A DNA stretch of 27,988 nucleotides from UBA7398 sp964567545 (GTDB taxonomy: Bacteria > Actinomycetota > Actinomycetes > Nanopelagicales > Nanopelagicaceae). The stretch spans positions 1 through 27,988 of the forward strand of contig CAZMNB010000011.1 of NCBI GenBank assembly GCA_964567545.1. Direction: 5' to 3'. The notes below the pieces were generated by a model. The model was not told the origin of the DNA and ran no database searches. It was given only the letters and a program-made list of their open reading frames with translations. Both the position numbers and the translations under genes were made by a program. Shown in pieces: positions 1 through 7,270 of the stretch (position 1 is its first letter; the number at the start of each line of letters is the position of its first letter).

Positions 1-5
1 GTCGG

Positions 6-638
6 GTGTCTGAAATGTTTGGCTTCAAAATTTTACGTAAAATATTTTCCTTAATTATTCTTTTGATTCTAGTTTCACTGCTTTGGCCGCTTGGTCAAGT
101 TTGGTATGCAGCGCATAATCCAACAATTAGAAAGGCCGACGTAATTGTTGTGTTGGGAGCGGCGCAACTTGATGGTCGACCTGGCGAAGTACTTCAAGCA
201 AGACTTGAAGAGGCAAAACGAATTTACGATTTAGGTTTAGCGCCAAAAATAATTACAGTAGGGTCAGGTGCACCCGGAGATAGAACTACCGAAGCTGCTT
301 CAAGTAAAAATTGGCTAATCAGCCACGGAATTCCAAGCAAAGCAATTGCAGCGCTTGCAGTAGGCCGCGATACTTATGCAAGCACCGTTAGTTATGTCGA
401 TGAATTAAAGGCTCGAATGAAGCACGATGTAATCATTGTGACTGATCCTTATCATTGTTATAGAGCGATGACGATGGCAAATGACCAAGGAATAGTTAGT
501 ACTTGTTCCCCCGCGACTTCTGGGCCATCATCAATTAAGAGCGCCGGATATCGCTATTTAATTCGTGAAACCGGGGCGTATCTTGCCTATATAACGCTGG
601 GTCGCCACGGCATTCATATCAGCGATCGAAATCAATAG
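6..638 (+). CDS. DUF218 / YdcF-SanA-like membrane-anchored protein
   Basis: About 210 residues. A hydrophobic segment near residues 12-34 looks like a signal anchor. The DUF218 core follows, starting with ADVIVVLGAAQLDGRPGE (about residues 44-61), then an ARLEEAKRIYDLG helix and an ITVGSG strand, an order typical of the SanA/YdcF family. Relatives are linked to envelope integrity, but their biochemical activity is not established, so no reaction is assigned. The start shown is GTG at 6; an ATG at 15 is equally possible, and the gene begins so close to the window edge that a longer start cannot be excluded. Its stop codon lies inside the proposed -10 element of the next gene, dgt. Confidence 0.8.
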   Translation: MSEMFGFKILRKIFSLIILLILVSLLWPLGQVWYAAHNPTIRKADVIVVLGAAQLDGRPGEVLQARLEEAKRIYDLGLAPKIITVGSGAPGDRTTEAASSKNWLISHGIPSKAIAALAVGRDTYASTVSYVDELKARMKHDVIIVTDPYHCYRAMTMANDQGIVSTCSPATSGPSSIKSAGYRYLIRETGAYLAYITLGRHGIHISDRNQ

Positions 639-648
639 GCTAACGGCT
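636..648 (+). promoter_or_regulatory. Leaderless-type promoter of dgt
   Basis: A TAGGCT hexamer at 636-641 matches the actinobacterial -10 pattern TANNNT and lies 7 nt before the dgt ATG. Transcription would then begin at or next to the start codon. No Shine-Dalgarno sequence is visible. The element includes the stop codon of the upstream gene. The same spacing recurs at several other genes in the window, which raises confidence. Confidence 0.5.
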
Positions 649-1893
649 ATGGCGCTCCGACCCGCAATCGAACATTCTGGATACGATGCAGTAGCGCGCG
701 AAAGATTTCTTGACGAACCAGCTAAACGTCCAGGCCGTACTGAATTTTCGCGAGATCGCGCTCGAATCATTCACTCTTTTGCGCTGCGAAGACTTGCGGC
801 GAAAACACAGGTAGCAGTTCCATGGGCGAGCGATTTTCCGAGAACGCGACTCTCGCATTCTTTAGAGTGTGCGCAAGTTGGTCGCGAACTTGGCGCTGCT
901 CTAGGAGCAGATCCAGATTTGATGGAAGGTGCCTGTTTAGCACATGATATTGGCCATCCGCCTTTTGGCCATAATGGTGAAGATGCACTCGCGGAAATTG
1001 CAACTAGCTGCGGTGGTTTTGAAGGAAATGCGCAAAGTTTTCGCTTATTAACGCGGATCGAAGCAAAGACTGTTGACGAGAATGGAATTTCAGTTGGTTT
1101 GAATTTAACTCGAGCCTCGTTAGATGCGGCGACTAAGTATCCATGGAGTAATCAAACTAATTCCAAGAAATATGGAGTTTATCAAGACGATCAACAAATT
1201 TTTGATTGGATGCGCATGGGAGCTCCAGTAGGAGATACCAGCATGGAAGCCCAAATTATGGATTGGTCTGATGATGTTGCATATTCGGTTCACGATTTAG
1301 AAGACGGTTTAGTTACTGGACAAGTTGTGATAGAAAAAATTGAAAGTAATTTACCGGAACTTTTTAAAGTAGCACAAGGAAGTTATCTCTCAGATATAGA
1401 AGTTTCGGAAGCCGAATCGGCAATGAACTCACTAAGGAGTTTATCCTGCTGGCCATCTACTTTTGATCGCAGCCATAGAGACCTAGCTCAGTTAAAAGAT
1501 TTAACGAGTCAACTAGTCGGGCGATATGCGCTAGCTGCAGAACGCGAAACTAGAGCAAAATACGGCGACGCTGATTTAGTGCGATACAACGCTGATTTGG
1601 TAGTACCGCGCCCACACCGAGTAGAGGTTGCACTTTTAAAGTCAATTGCAGGTTTTTACATTATTCAAGCTGAGGATTCGCAGGATCGCTATGCAAAACA
1701 ACGAACCACAATTCACCAACTAGTTGAAGTGGTTAGAGCTGGTGCACCTGGCACTTTGGAGAGTTTTTTTCTACAAGAGTGGGAGCGCGCAACTAACGAG
1801 GATGACAAATTACGCGTCGTTATTGACCAAGTTGCATCGCTAACCGATATGGGCGCATATTTACTGCACGATAAATTAACCAAAGTAGGATAG
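649..1893 (+). CDS. dgt: Deoxyguanosinetriphosphate triphosphohydrolase-like HD protein
   Basis: This 414-residue protein belongs to the dGTPase family, which hydrolyses dNTPs to deoxynucleoside and triphosphate and so controls nucleotide pools. The HD metal-site residues are visible: H70 in TRLSH, H99-D100 in CLAHD, H103 and H108 in IGHPPFGHNG, and the later acidic D208-D209 in MDWSDD. Length fits the bacterial dGTPase-like proteins of about 400-430 residues. It sits 4 nt upstream of dnaG, the conserved actinobacterial arrangement. The ATG at 649 is supported by the well-placed -10 hexamer. True substrate preference cannot be read from the sequence. Confidence 0.92.
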   Translation: MALRPAIEHSGYDAVARERFLDEPAKRPGRTEFSRDRARIIHSFALRRLAAKTQVAVPWASDFPRTRLSHSLECAQVGRELGAALGADPDLMEGACLAHDIGHPPFGHNGEDALAEIATSCGGFEGNAQSFRLLTRIEAKTVDENGISVGLNLTRASLDAATKYPWSNQTNSKKYGVYQDDQQIFDWMRMGAPVGDTSMEAQIMDWSDDVAYSVHDLEDGLVTGQVVIEKIESNLPELFKVAQGSYLSDIEVSEAESAMNSLRSLSCWPSTFDRSHRDLAQLKDLTSQLVGRYALAAERETRAKYGDADLVRYNADLVVPRPHRVEVALLKSIAGFYIIQAEDSQDRYAKQRTTIHQLVEVVRAGAPGTLESFFLQEWERATNEDDKLRVVIDQVASLTDMGAYLLHDKLTKVG

Positions 1894-1897
1894 GGAT
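1886..1897 (+). promoter_or_regulatory. Internal leaderless-type promoter of dnaG
   Basis: TAGGAT at 1886-1891 ends 6 nt before the dnaG ATG and overlaps the final codons and stop of dgt. It fits the TANNNT-N6/7-start pattern seen elsewhere in the window, so dnaG may have its own leaderless transcript as well as read-through from dgt. The spacer (agggat) also contains a weak purine run that could act as a poor ribosome site. Confidence 0.4.
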
Positions 1898-3727
1898 ATG
1901 TCCGGGCGAATTAGAGATGAAGATGTCAGTTATGTTCGCGATCGTTCGCCCATTGACGAAGTTGTGGGCGAATATGTTCAATTAAAGAACGCCGGCGGAG
2001 GTCAGAAAAAGGGACTTTGTCCATTCCACGATGAAAAATCACCATCATTTCACGTAACGCCAAGCAAAGGTTATTTTCATTGCTTCGGGTGTCAGACGGG
2101 CGGTGATGTAATTGCATTCATTATGAAGATGGAACATTTAACATTTACTGAAACTATCGAACGATTAGCTGAAAGAATCGGTTATCAACTAACCTTCGAT
2201 CAAAATTCTGGAACTAGAGCACCAGCTGGCCAACGTTCAAGGTTAGTCGCGGCCAATTTAGCAGCCGCAATTTTCTATCAAGAGCAACTTCAACTTCCGC
2301 AAGCCGCAATCGGCCGTGACTTCTTACAAAATCGAGGTTTCGATAAAGATGCGGCGGCAAGTTTCGGCGTGGGGTTTGCACCGGATGATTGGGATGCGTT
2401 AACCAAGTTTCTATTATCAAAGAGTTTTACAAATGAAGAAATTATGTTGGCCGGACTTTCAAAAGATGGAACTCGTGGTCCAATTGATCGTTTTAGGAAT
2501 CGACTGACCTGGCCGATTCGAGATCTTTCGGGGGATGTAGTTGGTTTCGGAGCCCGCAAGCTCGCAACTGATGAAGCAGACCAAGGTCCGAAATACTTAA
2601 ACACCCCAGAGACTTCGATTTATAAGAAATCACAAGTTTTATATGGGTTAGATGTTGCAAAGAAGGAGATCGCAAAAAAGCGCCAGGCAGTAATAGTTGA
2701 GGGCTATACCGATGTGATGGCAGCTCATTTAGCGGGAATAACTACCGCGGTTGCAACGTGCGGTACCGCATTTGGTGATGATCATATTCGAATCCTGCGT
2801 CGCTTATTAATGGATGATGATGCATTTCGCGGCGAGGTTATCTTCACTTTTGATGGTGATGCTGCGGGACAGAAAGCTGCACTTCGTGCCTTTACTGACG
2901 ATCAGAAATTTGTAGCCCAAACTTTTGTGGCAGTCGAACCTAACGGTAAAGATCCATGTGAGCTTCGCCAAGATTCAGGAGATGAAGCAGTTAGGGATTT
3001 AATTGCTCGCAGAGTGCCGTTATTTGAATTTGCAATAAAAAGTGCAATTGCACAATACGATTTAGCAACTCCGGAAGGGAGAGTTAGCGCCTTAAATGTT
3101 GCAGCTCCCTTAATAGGGAAAATCAGAGATGCATCACTGCGCCCAGAATACGCGCGATCGCTAGCCGGTTGGCTTGGCATGGAAGTTGAAGTTGTGAGCA
3201 CTGCCGTTAAGCGAGGGATTTCAAAGATAACGCTCATGGAAACTGTAGCAGTTGAAAATACTCAAACATGGCGGCCAGATCCTGTGGAACCACGGTTGAT
3301 TTTAGAACGCGAAGTTCTAAAGGCAAGGTTACAAATGCCTGCGCTATGTCGCGGTTGGAAAGATATTGAACAGAGCGCATTTACTCATCCTGCATATCAA
3401 AAACTCCGTGATTTTATTTTGACCCAACCTGAATATGAATCAGTATCAATTGATCGTGCCCAATCTGAAGATTTGCGATCATTTATAACGGAGTTGACAG
3501 TTGAGCCAATTAGAACTGATGGCGAGGTCTCGGATCGTTATGTTTCAAGCATCATTGCAAGACTTAGAGAGCTCGCAATTAGTCGAGCGATTGCTGAAAT
3601 TAAATCCACATTGCAACGGATTAACCCAGTTGAAAACGAGGTTGAATACAATCGAATTTTTGGCGATTTGGTGGCGATGGAGACGACTCGAAGAAGCCAG
3701 CATCAGTTGGGTTTGGGCGAGATTTAG
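1898..3727 (+). CDS. dnaG: DNA primase
   Basis: 609-residue replicative primase that lays RNA primers on the lagging strand. The N-terminal CHC2 zinc finger has C41, H44, C62 and C65 (CPFH and CFGC). The catalytic core is seen in the conserved FGARKL and PKYLNTPET stretches. The Toprim domain carries E268 in VEGYTD and D319/D321 in FDGDAAG, the metal-binding acids. The C-terminal third is the divergent helicase-interaction domain. Length is normal for DnaG. The ATG at 1898 is followed at once by the expected RIRDEDVSYVRDR N-terminus. Confidence 0.98.
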   Translation: MSGRIRDEDVSYVRDRSPIDEVVGEYVQLKNAGGGQKKGLCPFHDEKSPSFHVTPSKGYFHCFGCQTGGDVIAFIMKMEHLTFTETIERLAERIGYQLTFDQNSGTRAPAGQRSRLVAANLAAAIFYQEQLQLPQAAIGRDFLQNRGFDKDAAASFGVGFAPDDWDALTKFLLSKSFTNEEIMLAGLSKDGTRGPIDRFRNRLTWPIRDLSGDVVGFGARKLATDEADQGPKYLNTPETSIYKKSQVLYGLDVAKKEIAKKRQAVIVEGYTDVMAAHLAGITTAVATCGTAFGDDHIRILRRLLMDDDAFRGEVIFTFDGDAAGQKAALRAFTDDQKFVAQTFVAVEPNGKDPCELRQDSGDEAVRDLIARRVPLFEFAIKSAIAQYDLATPEGRVSALNVAAPLIGKIRDASLRPEYARSLAGWLGMEVEVVSTAVKRGISKITLMETVAVENTQTWRPDPVEPRLILEREVLKARLQMPALCRGWKDIEQSAFTHPAYQKLRDFILTQPEYESVSIDRAQSEDLRSFITELTVEPIRTDGEVSDRYVSSIIARLRELAISRAIAEIKSTLQRINPVENEVEYNRIFGDLVAMETTRRSQHQLGLGEI

Positions 3728-3746
3728 AGCCTTTCCAGTTTTCAGA

Positions 3747-3752
3747 TAGAGT
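3747..3752 (+). promoter_or_regulatory. Possible -10 of the tRNA-Asn promoter
   Basis: TAGAGT lies 13 nt before the tRNA 5' end, in the 38-nt gap after dnaG, at a workable distance for a short pre-tRNA leader. No convincing -35 is seen, so this is a weak call. Confidence 0.25.
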
Positions 3753-3765
3753 TCGCACTTAGCAA

Positions 3766-3841
3766 TCCCTGATAGCTCAATTGGCAGAGCAGCCGGCTGT
3801 TAACCGGCAGGTTCTTGGTTCGAGTCCAAGTCAGGGAGCCA
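3766..3841 (+). tRNA. tRNA-Asn (anticodon GTT)
   Basis: The acceptor strands TCCCTGA (3766-3772) and TCAGGGA (3831-3837) pair fully. The anticodon arm is GCCGG-CTGTTAA-CCGGC with GTT at the anticodon, and the T arm has the GTTCGAGTC loop. The discriminator base is G at 3838, and CCA is encoded (3839-3841). It lies 38 nt after dnaG, a common actinobacterial context. Confidence 0.97.
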
Positions 3842-3871
3842 TTTCACAGGATAATTGTGAATAATGAGGCC

Positions 3872-4744
3872 ATGTTTTCCGCAATCCAAAAATCTTGGCG
3901 CATCCATCCACTTCCAATTTCAATTCTAAGACTTTGGCTAGGCATTACCTGGATATATGCGGGATGGTACAAAGCCACCGATCCTGGATTTTTAACAAAA
4001 GGCGCTAATGGTTATATCGGTTCGCAATTAGCAGGTATTTCAGAATCTTCGCCGATCCATTTTGCTCTTCAAAAAATGGTGGAACATTCAGATTTACTTG
4101 GAATATTTGTGATGGTTGCGGAATTTGCAATCGGTATAGCTACATTAACTGGTTTCATGTTGGTTTACGCCGCACTTGGTGGGTTTTTTATGTCAATCTC
4201 ACTTTGGTTAACTCTTTCATGGACGGTCTCACCTTATTTCTTAGGTAGTGATAGCGCTTATGTAATTATGTGGGCTGTTCTCCTTGGTTCAATATTCAAG
4301 AAATCTGGAAGGTTACGGTTGCCAGATTTTTCAGAGCGTCGGGAAGTTTTAGCTCTAGTCTTAGTGAGCGGACTCTCAATTATTGGAGTATTTGCTGGCA
4401 AAAACTTTAAACGTGAAGCTAAAAAAATATCAGGTTCAAAATCATCTAGCGCAATTGCAAAAGTTAGCGATATTGCCATAGGTTCTTCGGTAAAAATTAT
4501 CGATAACTTTGGCGCTCCAGCATTCATCTTCCGTGCTAAATCCGGGGTTTATGCTTATTCTGCAGTTTGCACGCATCAAGGATGCACTGTTGAATTTGAT
4601 AAGAAGAGTTCACATTTACTCTGCCCATGTCATGGTGCCGAATTTGATCCTGCAAATGGCGCTAAAGTTATTGGCGGACCAACCAATACTCCATTACCAA
4701 AAATCAAGATCTCGGTTAATGGCGACGAGATATTTCTAGTTTAA
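3872..4744 (+). CDS. DoxX-like membrane domain fused to a Rieske [2Fe-2S] domain
   Basis: About 290 residues. The N-terminal part has four to five hydrophobic segments (about residues 15-33, 72-117, 129-145) starting with LRLWLGITWIYAGWYK, a DoxX/DoxD-like pattern. A further membrane span (about 160-178) leads to a C-terminal Rieske domain. Cluster ligands are C233 and H235 in CTHQGC, and C251 and H254 in CPCH; C238 and C253 can form the stabilising disulfide of high-potential Rieske proteins. The protein probably moves electrons at the membrane, but its partner is unknown. The open frame extends upstream into the tRNA, so that start is rejected. ATG 3872 is chosen. GTG 3857, five nt after an AGGA, is a real alternative and adds five residues. 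Confidence 0.8.
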   Translation: MFSAIQKSWRIHPLPISILRLWLGITWIYAGWYKATDPGFLTKGANGYIGSQLAGISESSPIHFALQKMVEHSDLLGIFVMVAEFAIGIATLTGFMLVYAALGGFFMSISLWLTLSWTVSPYFLGSDSAYVIMWAVLLGSIFKKSGRLRLPDFSERREVLALVLVSGLSIIGVFAGKNFKREAKKISGSKSSSAIAKVSDIAIGSSVKIIDNFGAPAFIFRAKSGVYAYSAVCTHQGCTVEFDKKSSHLLCPCHGAEFDPANGAKVIGGPTNTPLPKIKISVNGDEIFLV

Positions 4745-4756
4745 GCAAACTACCTT

Positions 4757-4768
4757 TACACTTCCGAT
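4757..4768 (+). promoter_or_regulatory. Leaderless-type promoter of the ACT-domain gene
   Basis: TACACT at 4757-4762 is a TANNNT -10 placed exactly 6 nt before the ATG at 4769, with no Shine-Dalgarno sequence. It fits the start architecture repeated through the window. Confidence 0.5.
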
Positions 4769-5008
4769 ATGGCCATCTTCCGTCTTCAAATTGCCTTGCC
4801 GGATCGTCCTGGTTCGCTTGGTGCAGTGGCTTCCGCAATTGGATTTGCTGGCGGCGATATTCGTGGCCTAGTCGTACTTCGAAGCGAAGCTGGGCGCGGC
4901 ATAGATGACATCACAATTGCGGTGCCCGGTAGTGATCCAACCGATTTATTAGATGTATTAAATGCAATTGGTGGCGTAGAAGTTCTTTCAATCAACCCAG
5001 TTAGTTAA
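4769..5008 (+). CDS. Small stand-alone ACT-domain protein
   Basis: 79 residues, almost exactly one ACT domain. The opening LPDRPGSLGAVASAI is the classic first strand and helix, with the DRPG turn where ACT domains often bind an amino acid at a subunit interface. Conserved VVLRSEAGRGIDDITI and a C-terminal GGVEVLSI strand complete the fold. The first part resembles the leading ACT domain of longer actinobacterial ACT proteins of about 220 residues, so this may be a reduced form. Ligand and target are unknown. Its 3' end overlaps the convergent galK by 8 bp. Confidence 0.75.
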   Translation: MAIFRLQIALPDRPGSLGAVASAIGFAGGDIRGLVVLRSEAGRGIDDITIAVPGSDPTDLLDVLNAIGGVEVLSINPVS

Positions 5009-6134
5009 GCAATCCCGCACCATCACTTGGAAGCGAAGTAAAAAATCTTGGTGCTTTGTAGCCTGCTTTAGCGAAAGCATGTTCGATTGCTAATGAGATT
5101 TTCCCAGTATCGGCTCGATTAATCAATGCAATTACACTTCCGCCAAACCCACCGCCAACCATCCGAGCACCGAGCGCACCATTAGCATTTGAAGTCTCCA
5201 CAACTAAGTCGGATTCAGGGCATGAAACTGTGTAATCATCACGTAGCGAAAGGTGAGATTCATTTAAAAGTTTTCCGACTGCGAGGTAATCTGATTCTTC
5301 CAATTTTAGTACAGTCTCTAATACTCGGGTCATTTCAGTAACCGCGTGACGAGCGCGCATAAATTCAGATTCTGATAATTTTTCAATATTTGCCTCAAGT
5401 ACTTCAAGTGATAATTGCCGCATTGATTCAACACCGATTTTCACAGCAGCGCTTTCGCAAGAAGCGCGCCGTTCGGCATATCCACCATCAACTAAAGCGT
5501 GATGAACGCAAGTATCAATTATTAGAAGTTGCAAATCAAATCTGGATAAATCAAGCGGAACCAGGGTTGTATTCAAATCGCGACAATCAATCAGTAACGC
5601 GAAACCCCGTTTTCCCATCAATGAGATTGATTGGTCCATGATTCCGCAAGGTACGCCCACGTAATCATTTTCCGCTCTCTGTGAGAGAAGCGCTAATTCC
5701 TTTAAAGTTTTCCCGAAGCCAAATAGTTCATTAATTGCAAATGCAAGGCTGCACTCGAGTGCAGCTGAAGATGAAAGTCCAGCACCAGATGGAACTTTTC
5801 CATCAATGAAAATATCTAACCCATCCGATATTTTCATGGCCCAGAGAACGCCAAGTGGATACTTAACCCAACCTATTCCATAACCAGGTTCAATTTTAGA
5901 AACATCAAAAGTTTCAAACTGTTGGTTTCGTTGCGATGATGCAATTCTTACTAGCGAATCGTTTCGTTTTCGAATGGCAACCGAGGTGTATAAATCAATT
6001 GCGAACGGCAATACAAACCCTTGGCTGTAATCTATATGTTCGCCAATTAGATTTACTCTTCCTGGCGCATGAGCCATTAATTCTGGTTGCGCACCGAAAG
6101 TTGTTGCGAATTTTTCGGCTAGCGTTTGAGTCAC
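5001..6134 (-). CDS. galK: Galactokinase
   Basis: 377-residue GHMP kinase that phosphorylates galactose to galactose-1-phosphate in the Leloir pathway. The galactokinase signature GRVNLIGEHIDY lies at residues 25-36, the phosphate-binding loop PSGAGLSSSAALE at 115-127, the probable catalytic base is D167 in GIMDQS, and the third GHMP motif is GGGFGGS near the C-terminus. The GTG start at 6134 shares one base with the galT stop (TAGTG), implying translational coupling, and no other start is needed. Cytoplasmic. No galE or galM is seen in the window. Confidence 0.97.
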   Translation of the reverse strand: MTQTLAEKFATTFGAQPELMAHAPGRVNLIGEHIDYSQGFVLPFAIDLYTSVAIRKRNDSLVRIASSQRNQQFETFDVSKIEPGYGIGWVKYPLGVLWAMKISDGLDIFIDGKVPSGAGLSSSAALECSLAFAINELFGFGKTLKELALLSQRAENDYVGVPCGIMDQSISLMGKRGFALLIDCRDLNTTLVPLDLSRFDLQLLIIDTCVHHALVDGGYAERRASCESAAVKIGVESMRQLSLEVLEANIEKLSESEFMRARHAVTEMTRVLETVLKLEESDYLAVGKLLNESHLSLRDDYTVSCPESDLVVETSNANGALGARMVGGGFGGSVIALINRADTGKISLAIEHAFAKAGYKAPRFFTSLPSDGAGLLN

Positions 6135-7249
6135 TACAGTTTTACCTCGCGAAGTTGTAATGCAGATTGTTCTGGCTTCATATCCATAATGAATGCGCCC
6201 ATCGCAGATTCAGAGCCAGCGAGATATTTAAGTTTATTTGGCTGGCGCCTGACACTACAGATTTGCAGATGTAAGCGCAGCAGATCGCGACCAACACGGA
6301 CCGGCGCTTGGTGCCAAGCAGCTATATACGCCATCTCAATTCCAAAAACCCCATCTAATCGAAGAAATACTTCTTGGGAGATTTGCGAAAAAGTATCGGC
6401 TTGTGCGTCGCTAAGATCTGCCAAATCTGCAACTGATTTTAGCGGAGCTAAATGAATCTCAAATGGATAACGACTGGCGTATGGGACATATGCGATCCAA
6501 TCCGCATTACGCGCAACGATTCGCACTTCATCGCTAATCTCTCGAGCCACTACATCATCAAGTAGTACTCGACCAGTTCGCTCCTTATGAGCTTTTGCGA
6601 CTGCAAGCATTTTTTCAACACGAGGCGTTAAATAGGAATAAGCATAAATTTGGCCATGCGGATGCGAAAGTGTAACTCCGACTTCTTCGCCTCTATTCTC
6701 AAAAGGGAAGATATGTGCGATGAATTCGGATTTCGAAAGTTCCCTCACTCGATCGCGCCACGCTTCAACTACCGTCCTAATTTGTTTAACGGTTAGATCT
6801 TTAAATGATTTTCCATGATCAGAGGTATAACAAACTACTTCGCACTTACCGGCGGCTGGGACAATTGGTGTATCAAAATTCAATTCACTTGGAATCGTAA
6901 ATTCTGAAAACGGCGGTCTTAGAGATGGTGATCTATTATCAAAAACTGCAACTTCATAATCACTATCTGGTATTTCAGTTAATCGGTCATCTCGTGTTGG
7001 ACAGAGCGGACAAAGTTCTTTAGGCGGTAAGAAAATTCGTCCTTGGCGATGCGCAGCCATCACAACCCATTCATTAACCAGTGGATCCAATCGAAGTTCG
7101 CCAATTCCAGGTTGTTCTTCAACTGGTCGTTGATCTTTCGCGCTCCGTGATTGGTTCGCACTGTCGTAATACCTGATGATTCGACCATCTGACATCGGTA
7201 AATCGGTACGGATTACGCCAGCGCTTAGTGAATTCTGCGGAGAGGTCAT
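6134..7249 (-). CDS. galT: Galactose-1-phosphate uridylyltransferase
   Basis: About 371 residues from the ATG at 7249. It exchanges UMP between UDP-glucose and galactose-1-phosphate, the step after GalK. Zinc ligands C80 and C83 appear as CPLC, and the HPHGQ active-site motif has the nucleophilic histidine at H198. The family motif FDNRSPSL is present. A longer frame begins at 7288 but would run over the start of the divergent alpha-galactosidase gene, so it is rejected; an ATG at 7195 is a shorter alternative. First gene of a galT-galK operon transcribed from the divergent promoter at 7250-7270. Confidence 0.95.
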   Translation of the reverse strand: MTSPQNSLSAGVIRTDLPMSDGRIIRYYDSANQSRSAKDQRPVEEQPGIGELRLDPLVNEWVVMAAHRQGRIFLPPKELCPLCPTRDDRLTEIPDSDYEVAVFDNRSPSLRPPFSEFTIPSELNFDTPIVPAAGKCEVVCYTSDHGKSFKDLTVKQIRTVVEAWRDRVRELSKSEFIAHIFPFENRGEEVGVTLSHPHGQIYAYSYLTPRVEKMLAVAKAHKERTGRVLLDDVVAREISDEVRIVARNADWIAYVPYASRYPFEIHLAPLKSVADLADLSDAQADTFSQISQEVFLRLDGVFGIEMAYIAAWHQAPVRVGRDLLRLHLQICSVRRQPNKLKYLAGSESAMGAFIMDMKPEQSALQLREVKL

Positions 7250-7270
7250 AATGAGCGTTACTCTACCCGC
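7250..7270. promoter_or_regulatory. Shared divergent galT / alpha-galactosidase promoter
   Basis: The 7-mer TACTCTA at 7259-7265 can be read in both directions. Forward TACTCT lies 6 nt before the alpha-galactosidase ATG; reverse TAGAGT lies 10 nt before the galT ATG. The two genes are only 21 bp apart, so both -10 elements overlap by five bases and any -35 contacts must lie inside the opposite coding region. Both mRNAs would be leaderless or nearly so. Confidence 0.5.

Noticed and set aside
3815..3871. Upstream extension of the DoxX-Rieske reading frame
   Set aside because: It starts inside the tRNA-Asn gene; the frame is open only by chance.
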